From positions 1 to 19,959 of the forward strand of contig MU603112.1 of NCBI GenBank assembly GCA_025201865.1: a stretch of DNA of 19,959 bases. Reading direction: 5' to 3'. The position numbers and the translations under genes are program-made. Every line of letters begins with the position of its first letter. The first letter of the stretch is position 1. Of this stretch, positions 7,668-17,424 are shown piece after piece. The notes beneath the pieces were generated by a model, which did not search any database, was not told the origin of the DNA, and saw only the letters and a program-made list of their open reading frames with translations. This DNA comes from Ramicandelaber brevisporus. Taxonomy: Eukaryota > Kickxellomycota > Ramicandelaberales > Ramicandelaberaceae.

Positions 7668-8210
7668 ATGGTTCTCATCAGTGTCCAGGTGAAGGCGACG
7701 CTTGAAGGCGTTACAGACCTGCAGCCGGTTGACGCCCACGATTTCGACTGGACGTTCCGCGTCAAGTGCACCAACTGCGGCGATGAGGCTCCCAAGCCCG
7801 TCACAATCAACAAGACTGAAGAGGTCGAGCTCGAGGGCAGTCGCGGCACAGCCAACATCTCCATCAAATGCAAGGGATGCCGCCGCGGCGGATCTGCCAC
7901 AATTGTTGACATCCCGCCGAGCCAGGCTGGTGGCAAACAGGGGCAGTTCATTAGACCATACGGTGCTGAGGATAGCGAGAAGTGGAAGACGATTGTTACA
8001 TTTGATGTGAGAGGCAATTTGGACCTGGTTGAGCATCTCGTTACGGGAGAGTGGATGGCTAAAGGCGAGGAGAGCAATACGGTGTTTGACGATGTTGAGT
8101 TTGAATCGGAGAAGGGTGGAGACTGGGTTGGCTATGACGACAAAGCTGGCTCAGAGGTATCGATCATGGATTTTGAGACGAAGCTACAGGCGGAGAAGGC
8201 TTCCAAATAA
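7668..8210 (+). CDS. CZIB: CZIB-like CXXC zinc-binding protein (DUF866)
   Basis: 180 residues from ATG 7668; the frame is open a little further upstream but only with non-ATG codons. The order of motifs follows human C1orf123/CZIB: KATLEGVTDLQP near the start, a CTNC zinc pair (C34, C37), GSRGTANISIKCKGC with the second pair (C68, C71), then PYGAEDSEKWKTIVTFDVRG (about 97-116) and a C-terminal DWVGYDDKA segment. Length is slightly above the human protein. An insert of Gly, Pro and Gln lies at about 82-95. The family is a conserved eukaryotic zinc protein of poorly known role. It converges with the COG8 gene, with only 54 bp between the stop codons, so the 3' UTRs probably overlap. Confidence 0.94.
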   Translation: MVLISVQVKATLEGVTDLQPVDAHDFDWTFRVKCTNCGDEAPKPVTINKTEEVELEGSRGTANISIKCKGCRRGGSATIVDIPPSQAGGKQGQFIRPYGAEDSEKWKTIVTFDVRGNLDLVEHLVTGEWMAKGEESNTVFDDVEFESEKGGDWVGYDDKAGSEVSIMDFETKLQAEKASK

Positions 8211-8264
8211 GTAAGTAATCATTTTAAGGCGTTTAAATGTAACTATTGTTAACTAGCCATTATG

Positions 8265-10445
8265 TTAGTTAGTTAAAGGAAGAGATTCTGATGTCGATGC
8301 TAGAGTGATGCCGATGGCTTCGCATCCAGTGGCCAGTGATGTTCGTAGTCCATAGTCAGCATATACTAAAACACCTTCTTCATATGCACGAAGCAAATCG
8401 GTCGCAGCGGCTACAATCTTCGCCGGTACTTCTAAATCATCATCACGGGCAATTCTGGATGCAGCTGCAGCTCGGATAGCCTCGGTGGCTCGATCCAAAT
8501 AGCTGTTGAATACACTGTTGAACTTCTCGAGACCCTCCGCGCTGCATACTAGCGGAGGCGGCATGGTTCGCAGCGCAGCAAATACTGACCGCAGCGCATC
8601 CAGCAACGGCGCGAGGACAGGATAGTCGAGAGCCAAGCGAACAGGCGGGAACAATGTACTCACTGGTGCAGACGATGGAGAGGGAGGAGACGTAAACACT
8701 CGGTACTCGGCGAGTGCGTCACCGATGGATGCATATGGCGAGACAATGCTGGAAGAGATGCTCAGGTCGGTGGTCGATGGAGATTCGAGTTCATCAGGTA
8801 AAGTGATGCTGTCCATTAGTGCTATAAACTTGCCGACAGCCTCGGTTAAGCCAGATCTAATAATCTTTGAATTAACCCACGAATCAAATGCAGGCGACAA
8901 CTGTCCGGCAATGTCCAGTCTACTTCCAATGGACGAGTCTCGAACCATGGCGTAAATGCTGGCAATTGACGATGGATCAGTGACGCTTGCCAAATATGTG
9001 CCAAACGTGGCTACAATGTCATCTCGGACACTTGATATCATTCCATCCAAATGGTCTCGAATGGATTGGACGCTGGTGGATTCATCTGATACAAACAAGT
9101 CATTGTATAACAAACACGTTTCATCGAGCCATGACTTGGTGGTGGATGTTAACTTCAGCAGAAACCTGTCTGGTGAAGAGTGAGCCAGCGGCACGAGTAG
9201 CTGAGTGTTTACAAATGTCGACCATGCACGCCGTCTCAGCTGCAGGAACAGCATTGCCATACTGGACTCAGCCTCCTCTGTAGAAACACCATCGAATAAG
9301 CCCAGACTGCGCAGCAAAGAGACTGCTTCGACAAGACGCACAAGTTGAACTTGATGCTGCTGCTGTTGATGTTGAGGCATTTGCAAAGGAATGGGACTGC
9401 TAGAAGAGGTGAACATAGTTGACGACATTGCCGATGTTGATAATGACGAAGAAGAAGATGATGATGACGAAGAGTCCAATGCGACACTGTGGGTAAATTC
9501 AAGACACAGCTGCTGGATCAATTCCAAGTATGCCTTTTCTGTCTCTGATTGAATCTGATTCATTACAGTGCTGTTTTGTTGACCATATCGTTTGCCAATT
9601 CGTCTGATCTGACTGATTCCCTCGGCTGCATCTGCAAACTTACCGGCTCTAATGCATCCCCGAATCACTTCTGGTGCCTCCAGCCATCTAGCGACATCCT
9701 CTTCTCTGTCAACCACTGCGATAATATGGCTGCGTGTAGCATCTGCGCTCTTGGCTGTCTCTGCAAACTGCTTTAGTGCATTCTGCAAGTCAGGAATTGC
9801 ATTTCGAGTCAAGTTGTCGATGTTTGATGATAACGCAGTTGATGAGTTGCGGGTGGCTGTGCGCGTTTCAAACACCAAAGGCAAGATCGACATGTGCTTG
9901 TCTGAAGTTGATCCAGTTGGACGCAATGACAGTGGTGGAGTCGTTAATGTTGATAAGGTCGACGGTGCTGCTGTGGCTGAGGACGGTGTTGGGAACATGT
10001 TCAGCGTAGAGTCATCAACATCTAATGCAAGATGAGCAAGCTGGCTGCCAATGTGCTCACGCTCAGCTTTCAGAGCACTCGATTCAGCAGACAATGTTCG
10101 CAACGGAGTCGATGCCAAATGAGCCAGATACTCTCGATGACGACTGCTCTGAAAGCGCGACACTGGACTGGAGCGACCAAGCAACTGTGAGATCAACGTG
10201 TCAAGAGCAGGACTCGGTGCTGCAGCTGTGGTTGCTGTGGTCGGTGTATGGCTCATGGCTGTCGTCGTCGTTGTGCTTGCAGATGGCATGGACATGGACA
10301 AGGACGATCGGCGTCGACGATGAGCAGCAGCCATAGCTGAACTGCTGCTGCTGCTGCTGTTGCTGTTGCTGCCGCTGAGGCTGCGATGGCTGTCTATGCT
10401 GTCCGAAGACCCGTCAACGATGACAGACAAGCGCGAGCTGGGCAT
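8265..10445 (-). CDS. COG8: COG complex subunit 8-like (Dor1 family)
   Basis: 726 residues from ATG 10445. The frame stays open upstream to about 10574 but contains no ATG there. The first 80 or so residues are Ser/Thr/Arg-rich low complexity. The Dor1-like domain begins about residue 82 with REYLAHLASTPLRTLSAESSAL (about 104-125), a hallmark of COG8, and continues with HIGSQLAHLAL and the segment around DREEDVARWLEAPEVIRGCIRAGKFADAA. A Ser run and a Gln-rich insert interrupt the middle. Conserved LQLRRRAW and DLF motifs follow. COG8 is in lobe B of the conserved oligomeric Golgi tether, which recycles Golgi glycosyltransferases. It is longer than human COG8 (about 610 residues) because of the low-complexity inserts. 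Family assignment is by motif pattern only. Confidence 0.82.
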   Translation of the reverse strand: MPSSRLSVIVDGSSDSIDSHRSLSGSNSNSSSSSSSAMAAAHRRRRSSLSMSMPSASTTTTTAMSHTPTTATTAAAPSPALDTLISQLLGRSSPVSRFQSSRHREYLAHLASTPLRTLSAESSALKAEREHIGSQLAHLALDVDDSTLNMFPTPSSATAAPSTLSTLTTPPLSLRPTGSTSDKHMSILPLVFETRTATRNSSTALSSNIDNLTRNAIPDLQNALKQFAETAKSADATRSHIIAVVDREEDVARWLEAPEVIRGCIRAGKFADAAEGISQIRRIGKRYGQQNSTVMNQIQSETEKAYLELIQQLCLEFTHSVALDSSSSSSSSSSLSTSAMSSTMFTSSSSPIPLQMPQHQQQQHQVQLVRLVEAVSLLRSLGLFDGVSTEEAESSMAMLFLQLRRRAWSTFVNTQLLVPLAHSSPDRFLLKLTSTTKSWLDETCLLYNDLFVSDESTSVQSIRDHLDGMISSVRDDIVATFGTYLASVTDPSSIASIYAMVRDSSIGSRLDIAGQLSPAFDSWVNSKIIRSGLTEAVGKFIALMDSITLPDELESPSTTDLSISSSIVSPYASIGDALAEYRVFTSPPSPSSAPVSTLFPPVRLALDYPVLAPLLDALRSVFAALRTMPPPLVCSAEGLEKFNSVFNSYLDRATEAIRAAAASRIARDDDLEVPAKIVAAATDLLRAYEEGVLVYADYGLRTSLATGCEAIGITLASTSESLPLTN

Positions 10446-11074
10446 TTCGTGTGTAATAAAAGGAAGAGCTTTGAAGCGGAGAGAAAGACATTTGGCTGCG
10501 AGGTTATTGGAGACAATGGTGCCATCATTGCACTTGCAGCATTGTTCGCGCACGATACACAGCGTGTTGAACACTGCGTGGTGAAGCAGATACCAACGGT
10601 CTTGTCTGATGATGTTCCATTGCTTGCTGCTCTTCTTTCACACAAGCTGTAGGATGAATTGCAACTCGCTCGTTTAACATAGAATAATGGTAGTACAAAC
10701 CTTTTGAATTAGTTCGCATTTAAACCTTGAGTTATTTAACATACATTCAAAAATAACCATTGACTGTCATGCTGTGTACGAGGCGTTGCAAAAGTATAAA
10801 CGAAGGGTGTTCGAGGTTGAGAAAGTAGCCGCTCAATGGAAAGGAGAGTCACGCTTGGGTTTATCACTGTGGCAAGGTCTTACAAATGAGTGTACGAGAG
10901 AAAAGAGCATAGCCGCCCCGTTTACGCAATTAGTTTCGAAGTACGACACACCACGACCATTTCTATCCGCCCCGCAGCAACTTATTGCTAACATTGCAAC
11001 AAACACTACACACACCAACAGACACACTTTCACAAGACCATAAGCAAACACGTCTATCTGAAATAAAAAACACG
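10446..11074. promoter_or_regulatory. Divergent intergenic region, COG8 / micro-ORF
   Basis: 629 bp. The left part is upstream of COG8 on the minus strand. The right part, with a TATA-like AAGTATAAACG at about 10788-10798 and an A/C-rich stretch before 11075, looks like a promoter and leader pointing right. Frames here start only at GTG or TTG and are not convincing. Confidence 0.45.
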
Positions 11075-11188
11075 ATGTCCACTACCTTCGTCTACTCTGC
11101 CGATGGTTCACCACAGCTATACACGCGTCACGACTCAATCTATGCTCGCGACCACCCGTCGGACAATCAGTCCTATATGCGATATTAA
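11075..11188 (+). CDS. Possible 37-residue micro-ORF protein
   Basis: ATG to TAA, 37 residues beginning MSTTFVYSADGSPQLYT and ending SYMRY; Tyr- and Ser-rich, hydrophilic, with no signal or membrane segment. Support is contextual: an A/C-rich leader with AAATAAAAAACACG directly before the ATG, a TATA-like element upstream, and an AATAAA at 11226-11231, 38 nt after the stop. Without a gene here the 900 bp between COG8 and the next gene would have no plus-strand transcript. No homology is recognised, and it could be an exon of a spliced gene or chance. Confidence 0.4.
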   Translation: MSTTFVYSADGSPQLYTRHDSIYARDHPSDNQSYMRY

Positions 11189-11225
11189 TGCGACACAACG
11201 GACACTCGTTACAATGCCTCTGTTC

Positions 11226-11231
11226 AATAAA
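11226..11231 (+). terminator. AATAAA polyadenylation-like signal
   Basis: A canonical hexamer downstream of the micro-ORF stop, followed by a T/C-rich stretch. It is consistent with 3' end formation of a short plus-strand transcript. Confidence 0.4.
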
Positions 11232-11348
11232 TGAGATTACTCTATGTCACTTTCCTTTTCCTCACATTCCCTCATACCATTTTGAAGTCCTCTATCTCTT
11301 TGAATAACAATAAGATTAAAAGAAAAGTAAAGAATGATGCAGATGATG

Positions 11349-14300
11349 TTAATTAGAATGGCTGGATGCAGACTCTGTTAGCTTTTCGGTGTTCGCTGCT
11401 GTTGAGCTGCCAGAGTGGCTGGGTATGCGGAAGCAGTTGATGTCGACCACGCCATAGATGATCGAGTCAAACCAGACGATCCTCTCAACCTTGCGATCCA
11501 CGATGGTTGCTATCCCAAGTGCGTGTGTATCCATTAACTGTCGCTCACCAGGATTCTTCGCCAATAAGAAATAGTCGTTGCTGTTAATAACCTTGAACCG
11601 ATTGGCGCCAGCATCTGCAACTAAATGGTTCAGCTGAGCTGGAATGTCGGGATCTGCAATGCGCAAAATGCCGGCTACTTGATCAGCTGCGTCACTGTGT
11701 CTGATATACCGAATCGACGACGTTACTGTAAACCCGGCTCTTGTGAGGCAGTCCGCCGAACATGCTGTATCAATAATCACCTTACTTGGCTCTCGAGCAC
11801 TTGACTGACTTTGCTCGCCTCCAACAAGAGACACATGGCTACCAACAGCAAACTGCGTAAACTCTGCCCTGCGAACAATCATGGTTGCCAGAACGCATCC
11901 TTCGCAAGCATTTGACTTTGAGAGATACTGCGATAGCTTTGTAACAGCTGTCCTGCAACGAACAATGTCATGGATGGTGGCATGTCGCAATACCACACGC
12001 ATACAAACAACAAGTATTGCAGCCACAACAAGAATGGCAAGAGTCAGAATGCCAGGATCGATACCACTCCGGCGGAATACAAACACCACTGCAATTGAAA
12101 CAGCCACTCCAATGAGAAGCAACACATAAAAGAGAATCAAGTACCAGTTGCGACAGTACATGAAGACACCGTGTTCCGACACAAACCTAATCATATTACT
12201 GTAGTCTTTGTCAGAGTGGTTGTCTTTGTGTTTGATAGGTTCGACAGCATCACCAGATGATGGGTGGAAGATAATGTTATCAATCCCATTGTACTGATAT
12301 GTCCAGCGGCTCAGAAGGCCAGGCGGAGGATAGAGTGGGTTCAGTCCATTACAAGATTCAAACTCTGAAACTGAAACGAGGTCAATCTGAGGATCTTGGT
12401 CATTGGAAGTGTCCTCACTGCTGAGATGGATTGGAAGACGATACACTTTATTCCGCTGAACTGGAAGGACATAATAGTTCCGTTTGTCTCTAAGATAATG
12501 CATAATAGTAAAGAATGAACCAATGTATTCACTTTTGACCACCATTTGCATCAACATGCGGCGAGACATTGGAGAGATGGTATCAACTGCATTTGTTAAA
12601 CAAAGCGCGGAAACATATACATGACACAGAGTTGTTGATAGAACTAGCTTCATGATTGACTCAATCTGATCCAGCAAACGATAGCCCAGCGATGACACAA
12701 CCAGCAACAACCACTTCTGGGTGATATTAGCAGGAGTTGAACTGATATAATCACTCAATAATGTTGAGAAAGCAGAAGTTCCAATGTAGCATTGCAACAG
12801 ATTGGTGTCAATAAGAGTGCGATGCTTCTTTGCCACTGAGTTAATATAGGCAGTAATAATATAATTAACTGAGGCTACAACCTTTGATTTAACAAGCGAA
12901 TCATCGATGTCAACATGTGTGTCAGAACGAGCTGTGCTTTCTGTGGTGTCCAAAGAGATGTTTGATATATCCAGGTAGTCCTTCTGAATGAGCTCACGCC
13001 TCAGCCCAGCGAGTGTGAGATCGGATTCCAACATTAATATCTCCGAATCTGTAACTAGCATATTGGATGGGATGCCAACACCAATCATATTCCAGGAAAA
13101 AGAAGTTGTGACCATTCCAAGTAACTTGCTGAATAAATTAGAATATGCGCGCGGGACAGGCGTGCAGCGAGTAGAAGGTACTGTTTGTGTGGCATCACTA
13201 GAATGACTATCCATTTCCACTATAGTTTGGGCATGTACAGTGTGATTCTCGTCAAGTGGTGGATTGCTTTCACTTGAGACTTCAATTTCCATAATAAAAC
13301 CTGGCGTGGAGTGATTGCCAGCAAGGTCAGAAGCATGCTGACCACCAGTGATGTCACTGGTGGTTGGTTGACTAGAGTGAGCAGAAGGACAATCAGTAGC
13401 AGGTGGATTATTGAATGGATGCATTACTGATATCGTATTTCGCGTTGCCATTATTTCCTCTTGTATTTCATTACCATTGTCTTCATCTTCATCAGCCAGA
13501 TCAATTGCAACCTCATTGACATTTTGAGCAGGCATAATGCTGCCCATCTTGGCATCTACATCCATGTTGCGAACCGTGTTCGCCATCACATTTATCTGTT
13601 TACTACCACCATCAGCGACTATGTCAACATCGTTACCACCGCCAGCTCCGTGCTGCTCAAGAAATTGATGAGTGCACTCGCGAATACGCTCCTCCACTCT
13701 TCGACTGTTCACTGGTGGAAGATGTGGTGTCTCTGTAAGTGGATGCTGACGATGATACACACGTGCCAATGCTTCACCCAACTGATCCAGTGACTCGAGT
13801 AAATTGCGTGCATTCATTCTGGCTTCCAAGTTGATATCACGTCTGGTCTCCAATATGTGGTTGATAGCTGCAATAATGTTATCCGAGAGGGCTGATGAGA
13901 GGTTGTATTTGAGGAAACTCTCGATACCACGGGAATTAGTTACAGCTTCAATATCCAAATCCATTGAAGCACCATCAATTGGCTCAAGTGATAAATCGTA
14001 GAACTTACTGTGTAGGAAATCATGTGCAACTTTTTTGGTATCAGATGCGATGTCTGGATTGACGATTGCATTGATAGCGTGTGGTATCAACTGCACTGGC
14101 ACTGGTACTTCGTAATGATGATGACCTTTAGCAATATAATATATCAAGTAGTAGACATCACTAATGTGCTCCTCCTTGGAGACAAATTCACTAACTACTT
14201 CTGTGTAATCACGCTGTGGATTTGCCAGCAACTGTGTAGCTTTAAGCAAAATGAGTTCGTAATTATTTACACCAGGTATATGAATAGACATCCAAATATT

Positions 14301-15689
14301 ATACGCATTGTTATTACCTTGGACTTCTCCAGTTGGAACAACAAATGGAACTGCATCAGATTCGAGAATACTCTTGAGACGATTCACTAAAATGTGTTTG
14401 TCAGAATGAGTTGATGTCATAATCAGTTTAATGAGATTACTAATGACTTCAATCTTGTCGATCACTGCCGAGTAACGATTCCAGCAAGTGATATTACGCT
14501 CGAGTTCCACAAAGACTTGTTCAAGTAAAGTAGACGCATATTCAAAGTTAAGCTTGGCCAGCTTGATATAGTAAGCTAGTACGATTGGGATATCTGCCGA
14601 GCGTTTCAAATGTTTCCCAATGAAATCACGGAATGGCTGGAGATGAACAACACGATTGCTGTCAGAAATATTAGTGGTATACTGCCTGTAGCTCGTCCAG
14701 TACAAAGACTTCATTATCTCTATTGTGTGATCATCGTCATGGTCCAATTCCATTGATAAAGCTGCGTCTATCCACTGGCTGGCAGTGGCACATTGTGAGG
14801 ATGAGATACTCTTGCTAAAATCGCCCAGATCAGACAAAATGTATATTGCATCAAATACGTGATCGCTATTTGAGATGGAGAAAGATGACAGCGAAGAAAA
14901 TATCATAGCTGGAGCATCAGCCGGGAAGTGCTTGAGGATATTATAGATGGCATTGCTGTTCTTGATAATGGCTCTATCAATTTGGCTACGCTGAGAAATA
15001 CAGAACAAGAGCTGAATAAATTCTTCAATTTGGAGCAACACGTGTTGAAACAGCACACTTTGAGGCGATATATCACGGAGCAATGCATTGTGTTTGAGGA
15101 TGGGAAACAAATGTGGTGCTGCTTCAATACAGAATGCATGCAGGAACGACGGGACAGTGTCACTGGAATGAGATGACATTAGAGTGGCTGCGTAGGTGCG
15201 GAGAACAGTAAGAGATGTGTCCACAAGACTACGAACGATTGAAACAAATGTGGAGTCAGTAAGGTGATCGGAAATATACTTGAGGACACTTTTGATATTA
15301 TTTTTCCATTCAATATCCGTCATTTGCTGACAGTGGAAGAGTGACGCGATGTATTCATGTGTGATGTACTCTTGGTCAATGTCTACTACGGAGCGAGCAG
15401 AGTGTTGCTCTGGCTGTTGGTTGTGGCCGGCAGGAGAGCGTGGGGGAGAGTTTAATGTTTCTCGATTCGAAGAGTCTTTGGGAAAAGCGGCGGATGGTAC
15501 GGAGATAGAGAAAGGAGCAGAAGTGGAGGTAGTGGTAGTAGTTGTTGTGGTATTGGCAGTAGTAGAGGTACGTGGCGCAGGAGCACGGTCAGTGTCAACA
15601 AAGGCAGAGGTAGTAATGGTAGAAGACACTCCAGGGCTTGGTGTCCCATCTACCATTTTGATGTCGGTGTCAGAATCGAATTTGGACAT
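11349..15689 (-). CDS. Unrecognised 1446-residue protein with membrane hairpin
   Basis: A single frame of 1446 residues, ATG to TAA; I do not recognise the family. Residues 1-105 are Ser/Thr/Pro-rich and disordered. About 108-680 is helical and Leu/Ile-rich with repeated helix pairs, like an armadillo/HEAT-type solenoid, although I cannot define a repeat unit. About 680-850 is an acidic, Ser/Thr/Asn-rich linker. About 853-1175 is a second mixed globular region. Two hydrophobic helices follow at about 1183-1205 and 1213-1233, separated by RRSGIDP, forming a hairpin in a membrane. The last 210 or so residues form a soluble domain with several Cys residues. With no signal peptide, both large ends are probably cytosolic, on an internal membrane. 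The uninterrupted length argues strongly that it is real and expressed. Function is unknown. Confidence 0.85.
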   Translation of the reverse strand: MSKFDSDTDIKMVDGTPSPGVSSTITTSAFVDTDRAPAPRTSTTANTTTTTTTTSTSAPFSISVPSAAFPKDSSNRETLNSPPRSPAGHNQQPEQHSARSVVDIDQEYITHEYIASLFHCQQMTDIEWKNNIKSVLKYISDHLTDSTFVSIVRSLVDTSLTVLRTYAATLMSSHSSDTVPSFLHAFCIEAAPHLFPILKHNALLRDISPQSVLFQHVLLQIEEFIQLLFCISQRSQIDRAIIKNSNAIYNILKHFPADAPAMIFSSLSSFSISNSDHVFDAIYILSDLGDFSKSISSSQCATASQWIDAALSMELDHDDDHTIEIMKSLYWTSYRQYTTNISDSNRVVHLQPFRDFIGKHLKRSADIPIVLAYYIKLAKLNFEYASTLLEQVFVELERNITCWNRYSAVIDKIEVISNLIKLIMTSTHSDKHILVNRLKSILESDAVPFVVPTGEVQGNNNAYNIWMSIHIPGVNNYELILLKATQLLANPQRDYTEVVSEFVSKEEHISDVYYLIYYIAKGHHHYEVPVPVQLIPHAINAIVNPDIASDTKKVAHDFLHSKFYDLSLEPIDGASMDLDIEAVTNSRGIESFLKYNLSSALSDNIIAAINHILETRRDINLEARMNARNLLESLDQLGEALARVYHRQHPLTETPHLPPVNSRRVEERIRECTHQFLEQHGAGGGNDVDIVADGGSKQINVMANTVRNMDVDAKMGSIMPAQNVNEVAIDLADEDEDNGNEIQEEIMATRNTISVMHPFNNPPATDCPSAHSSQPTTSDITGGQHASDLAGNHSTPGFIMEIEVSSESNPPLDENHTVHAQTIVEMDSHSSDATQTVPSTRCTPVPRAYSNLFSKLLGMVTTSFSWNMIGVGIPSNMLVTDSEILMLESDLTLAGLRRELIQKDYLDISNISLDTTESTARSDTHVDIDDSLVKSKVVASVNYIITAYINSVAKKHRTLIDTNLLQCYIGTSAFSTLLSDYISSTPANITQKWLLLVVSSLGYRLLDQIESIMKLVLSTTLCHVYVSALCLTNAVDTISPMSRRMLMQMVVKSEYIGSFFTIMHYLRDKRNYYVLPVQRNKVYRLPIHLSSEDTSNDQDPQIDLVSVSEFESCNGLNPLYPPPGLLSRWTYQYNGIDNIIFHPSSGDAVEPIKHKDNHSDKDYSNMIRFVSEHGVFMYCRNWYLILFYVLLLIGVAVSIAVVFVFRRSGIDPGILTLAILVVAAILVVCMRVVLRHATIHDIVRCRTAVTKLSQYLSKSNACEGCVLATMIVRRAEFTQFAVGSHVSLVGGEQSQSSAREPSKVIIDTACSADCLTRAGFTVTSSIRYIRHSDAADQVAGILRIADPDIPAQLNHLVADAGANRFKVINSNDYFLLAKNPGERQLMDTHALGIATIVDRKVERIVWFDSIIYGVVDINCFRIPSHSGSSTAANTEKLTESASSHSN

Positions 15690-16107
15690 GTGCGGATGTG
15701 GTGAAGAAAAAATCTGGTCGATTGAGAATGAAAGCGCGAAGAAGAGAGAAAAGCTGGAGGAGAGTCGAGTTTGTTGCGCTGTTCGCGTTGGCGCTTCTGT
15801 TGGAGCTAATGGGTTGGCACTACTCTGCTGGAGCTACTGTGCTTGTGCGACAGGGTTGGGGCTGTTGAGAAAGGTTGTGAGCTACATACATTGCATCTGA
15901 CACAACATACGAACTTTGTACTACAATGAAGCGACCGCAGTTCGCCACGTCTTGTTGTCTTAAATCAACACTGCGAACTACTCTGCAAATTTTTCGCTGT
16001 ACCCTTTTTTTGTGGTGATGAACGATTCCTCTATACATACATTCCTATGGGATACTTTTCTTTCTTTCTTTCTTTTTTGGGTTTAAAAGAGAACGGTCTA
16101 AAGTGGT
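15690..16107. promoter_or_regulatory. Intergenic: promoter of unknown gene, 3' UTR of mannosyltransferase
   Basis: 418 bp between two minus-strand genes. Next to the 1446-residue gene the minus strand is pyrimidine-rich. Close to the mannosyltransferase stop lies a TTTC microsatellite at about 16057-16076. Short overlapping frames here are extensions of noise. No RNA gene is seen. Confidence 0.5.
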
Positions 16108-17424
16108 TTATGCAGGATAAGTGCGCAGAGCCTTGGCAGTCTCTGGAATGCCGATGGATCTGAGGTATTCTTTTGGAGAGGCTGGGAGTTCGCCCCAAGT
16201 GCGAGCACATGAGCCCCAGTCGGAGAGATGAAGCGAGTCCTTTGGATTGCAAGAGCACTGGGTGAGGCGCTGCTCATCCTGTGGACACATATGCCATGGG
16301 TTGTGGTAATAGCCAAAGTCGTTGAACCAGTGCACTTCTTCCTTAGCCAGCAAGATTGCAGCAGCAATGGAATGGACAGGAGCATCGCCCCAGCGTTCAT
16401 AAAAGAAGCCACCTGTGCGGTCCAAATGGTCAAAGAACTTTGTGTAGCGCTCGCTGTTGAAGAATCTCACATCGCCAATTTCAAAGTTGGACCAGAAGTG
16501 GCACATGTTGTAGCTGGCCTCCTCGAGACTCTTTCTTGGATCGTCATAGAGCCAAGTCTGTCCATTGTGCTTTGGAATCAAGTGTGGGTTCTTCTTCATA
16601 AAGTCCTTGGTAGTGTCAAACAGAGTCGGGACAGTGTTGCCGTATTCATGCAAACCAATGGTGTAGCTGTACTTGTAGCCATTGTCCATCATCAACAAGA
16701 ATGGATCGTAATTGATATCGCAGTGGTAGGTAATGCCAGGTTCAACTCTCCAGTAGTAGTCGTACTTCTTCACCAGCTCCTGTCTATAAAAGAAGCCAGA
16801 GTTGAATCTGCACATCTTGTGGTAAGACAGCATTCCACCATACATTACTCCATCCTTGTCCATCTGCTTCAGTCTCTCTGCAGCCTTAGCCTGATCAATA
16901 AACTCTGGATAGTCCCAGTGCTCCTTGGGGATTAATCCGTATTCTGTCTTTCCACTAGTCATGTGCGTAGTCTTGCGCTTAAACTCGTCTGTAAACGGCT
17001 CATCGTTCAAAAACACCCACGGGTAGTTGAACTTTTTGTTGAATCTGTCCTCAACCTGTCTCATTGACTTGAGCATATCCCACAATTCACTATTGCGAAC
17101 CAACACCACAAATGCTGCATTAGCACGGCGAGTATCATTCGATGCTGGCAACTCACTTGGACGCACAGTTGGCCAATCCTTGATTGCATCAAATGAAGCT
17201 GCATTCTTTTTCACATCAACAGCCGGCTCATTGTAGTCACGCTCGTCAGGGTGAGGAGACACTTTGGAGAGACCACCTCCAAAGATACGGGAAACAACGA
17301 GAATATGGTAGATGGTGATACTGCCAACGACAATGAGAAACACCTGCAGGGCCGTAAATCCTCCATAGCGCTTGCCCTTGCCTGCGCCAGGCAAGCCTAG
17401 CGGTGAGGGACGGCGAGCGAACAT
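16108..17424 (-). CDS. KRE2/MNT1 family alpha-1,2-mannosyltransferase (GT15)
   Basis: 438 residues, ATG to TAA, the usual length for the family. It is a type II membrane protein: short basic cytosolic tail, TM helix at about 24-45, stem to about 95, then the GT15 catalytic domain to the end. Signature motifs are YWRVEPG (224-230), HCDINYDPF (234-242), YNMCHFWSNFEIGD (305-318) and GGFFYERWGDAPVHS (338-352). By analogy with yeast Kre2p, E228 and H351 should help bind the metal/GDP-mannose site and E315 is the candidate catalytic glutamate. These Golgi enzymes add alpha-1,2-mannose from GDP-mannose to O- and N-linked glycans of cell-wall proteins. Paralogues (KRE2, KTR1 and others) cannot be separated here. 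The upstream region on the minus strand is long and pyrimidine-rich. Confidence 0.97.
   Translation of the reverse strand: MFARRPSPLGLPGAGKGKRYGGFTALQVFLIVVGSITIYHILVVSRIFGGGLSKVSPHPDERDYNEPAVDVKKNAASFDAIKDWPTVRPSELPASNDTRRANAAFVVLVRNSELWDMLKSMRQVEDRFNKKFNYPWVFLNDEPFTDEFKRKTTHMTSGKTEYGLIPKEHWDYPEFIDQAKAAERLKQMDKDGVMYGGMLSYHKMCRFNSGFFYRQELVKKYDYYWRVEPGITYHCDINYDPFLLMMDNGYKYSYTIGLHEYGNTVPTLFDTTKDFMKKNPHLIPKHNGQTWLYDDPRKSLEEASYNMCHFWSNFEIGDVRFFNSERYTKFFDHLDRTGGFFYERWGDAPVHSIAAAILLAKEEVHWFNDFGYYHNPWHMCPQDEQRLTQCSCNPKDSLHLSDWGSCARTWGELPASPKEYLRSIGIPETAKALRTYPA

Noticed and set aside
10446-10574. 43-codon upstream extension of the COG8 frame
   Set aside because: The frame is open but starts with GTG and holds no ATG. 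The first ATG is at 10445, and the region before it has no family similarity.
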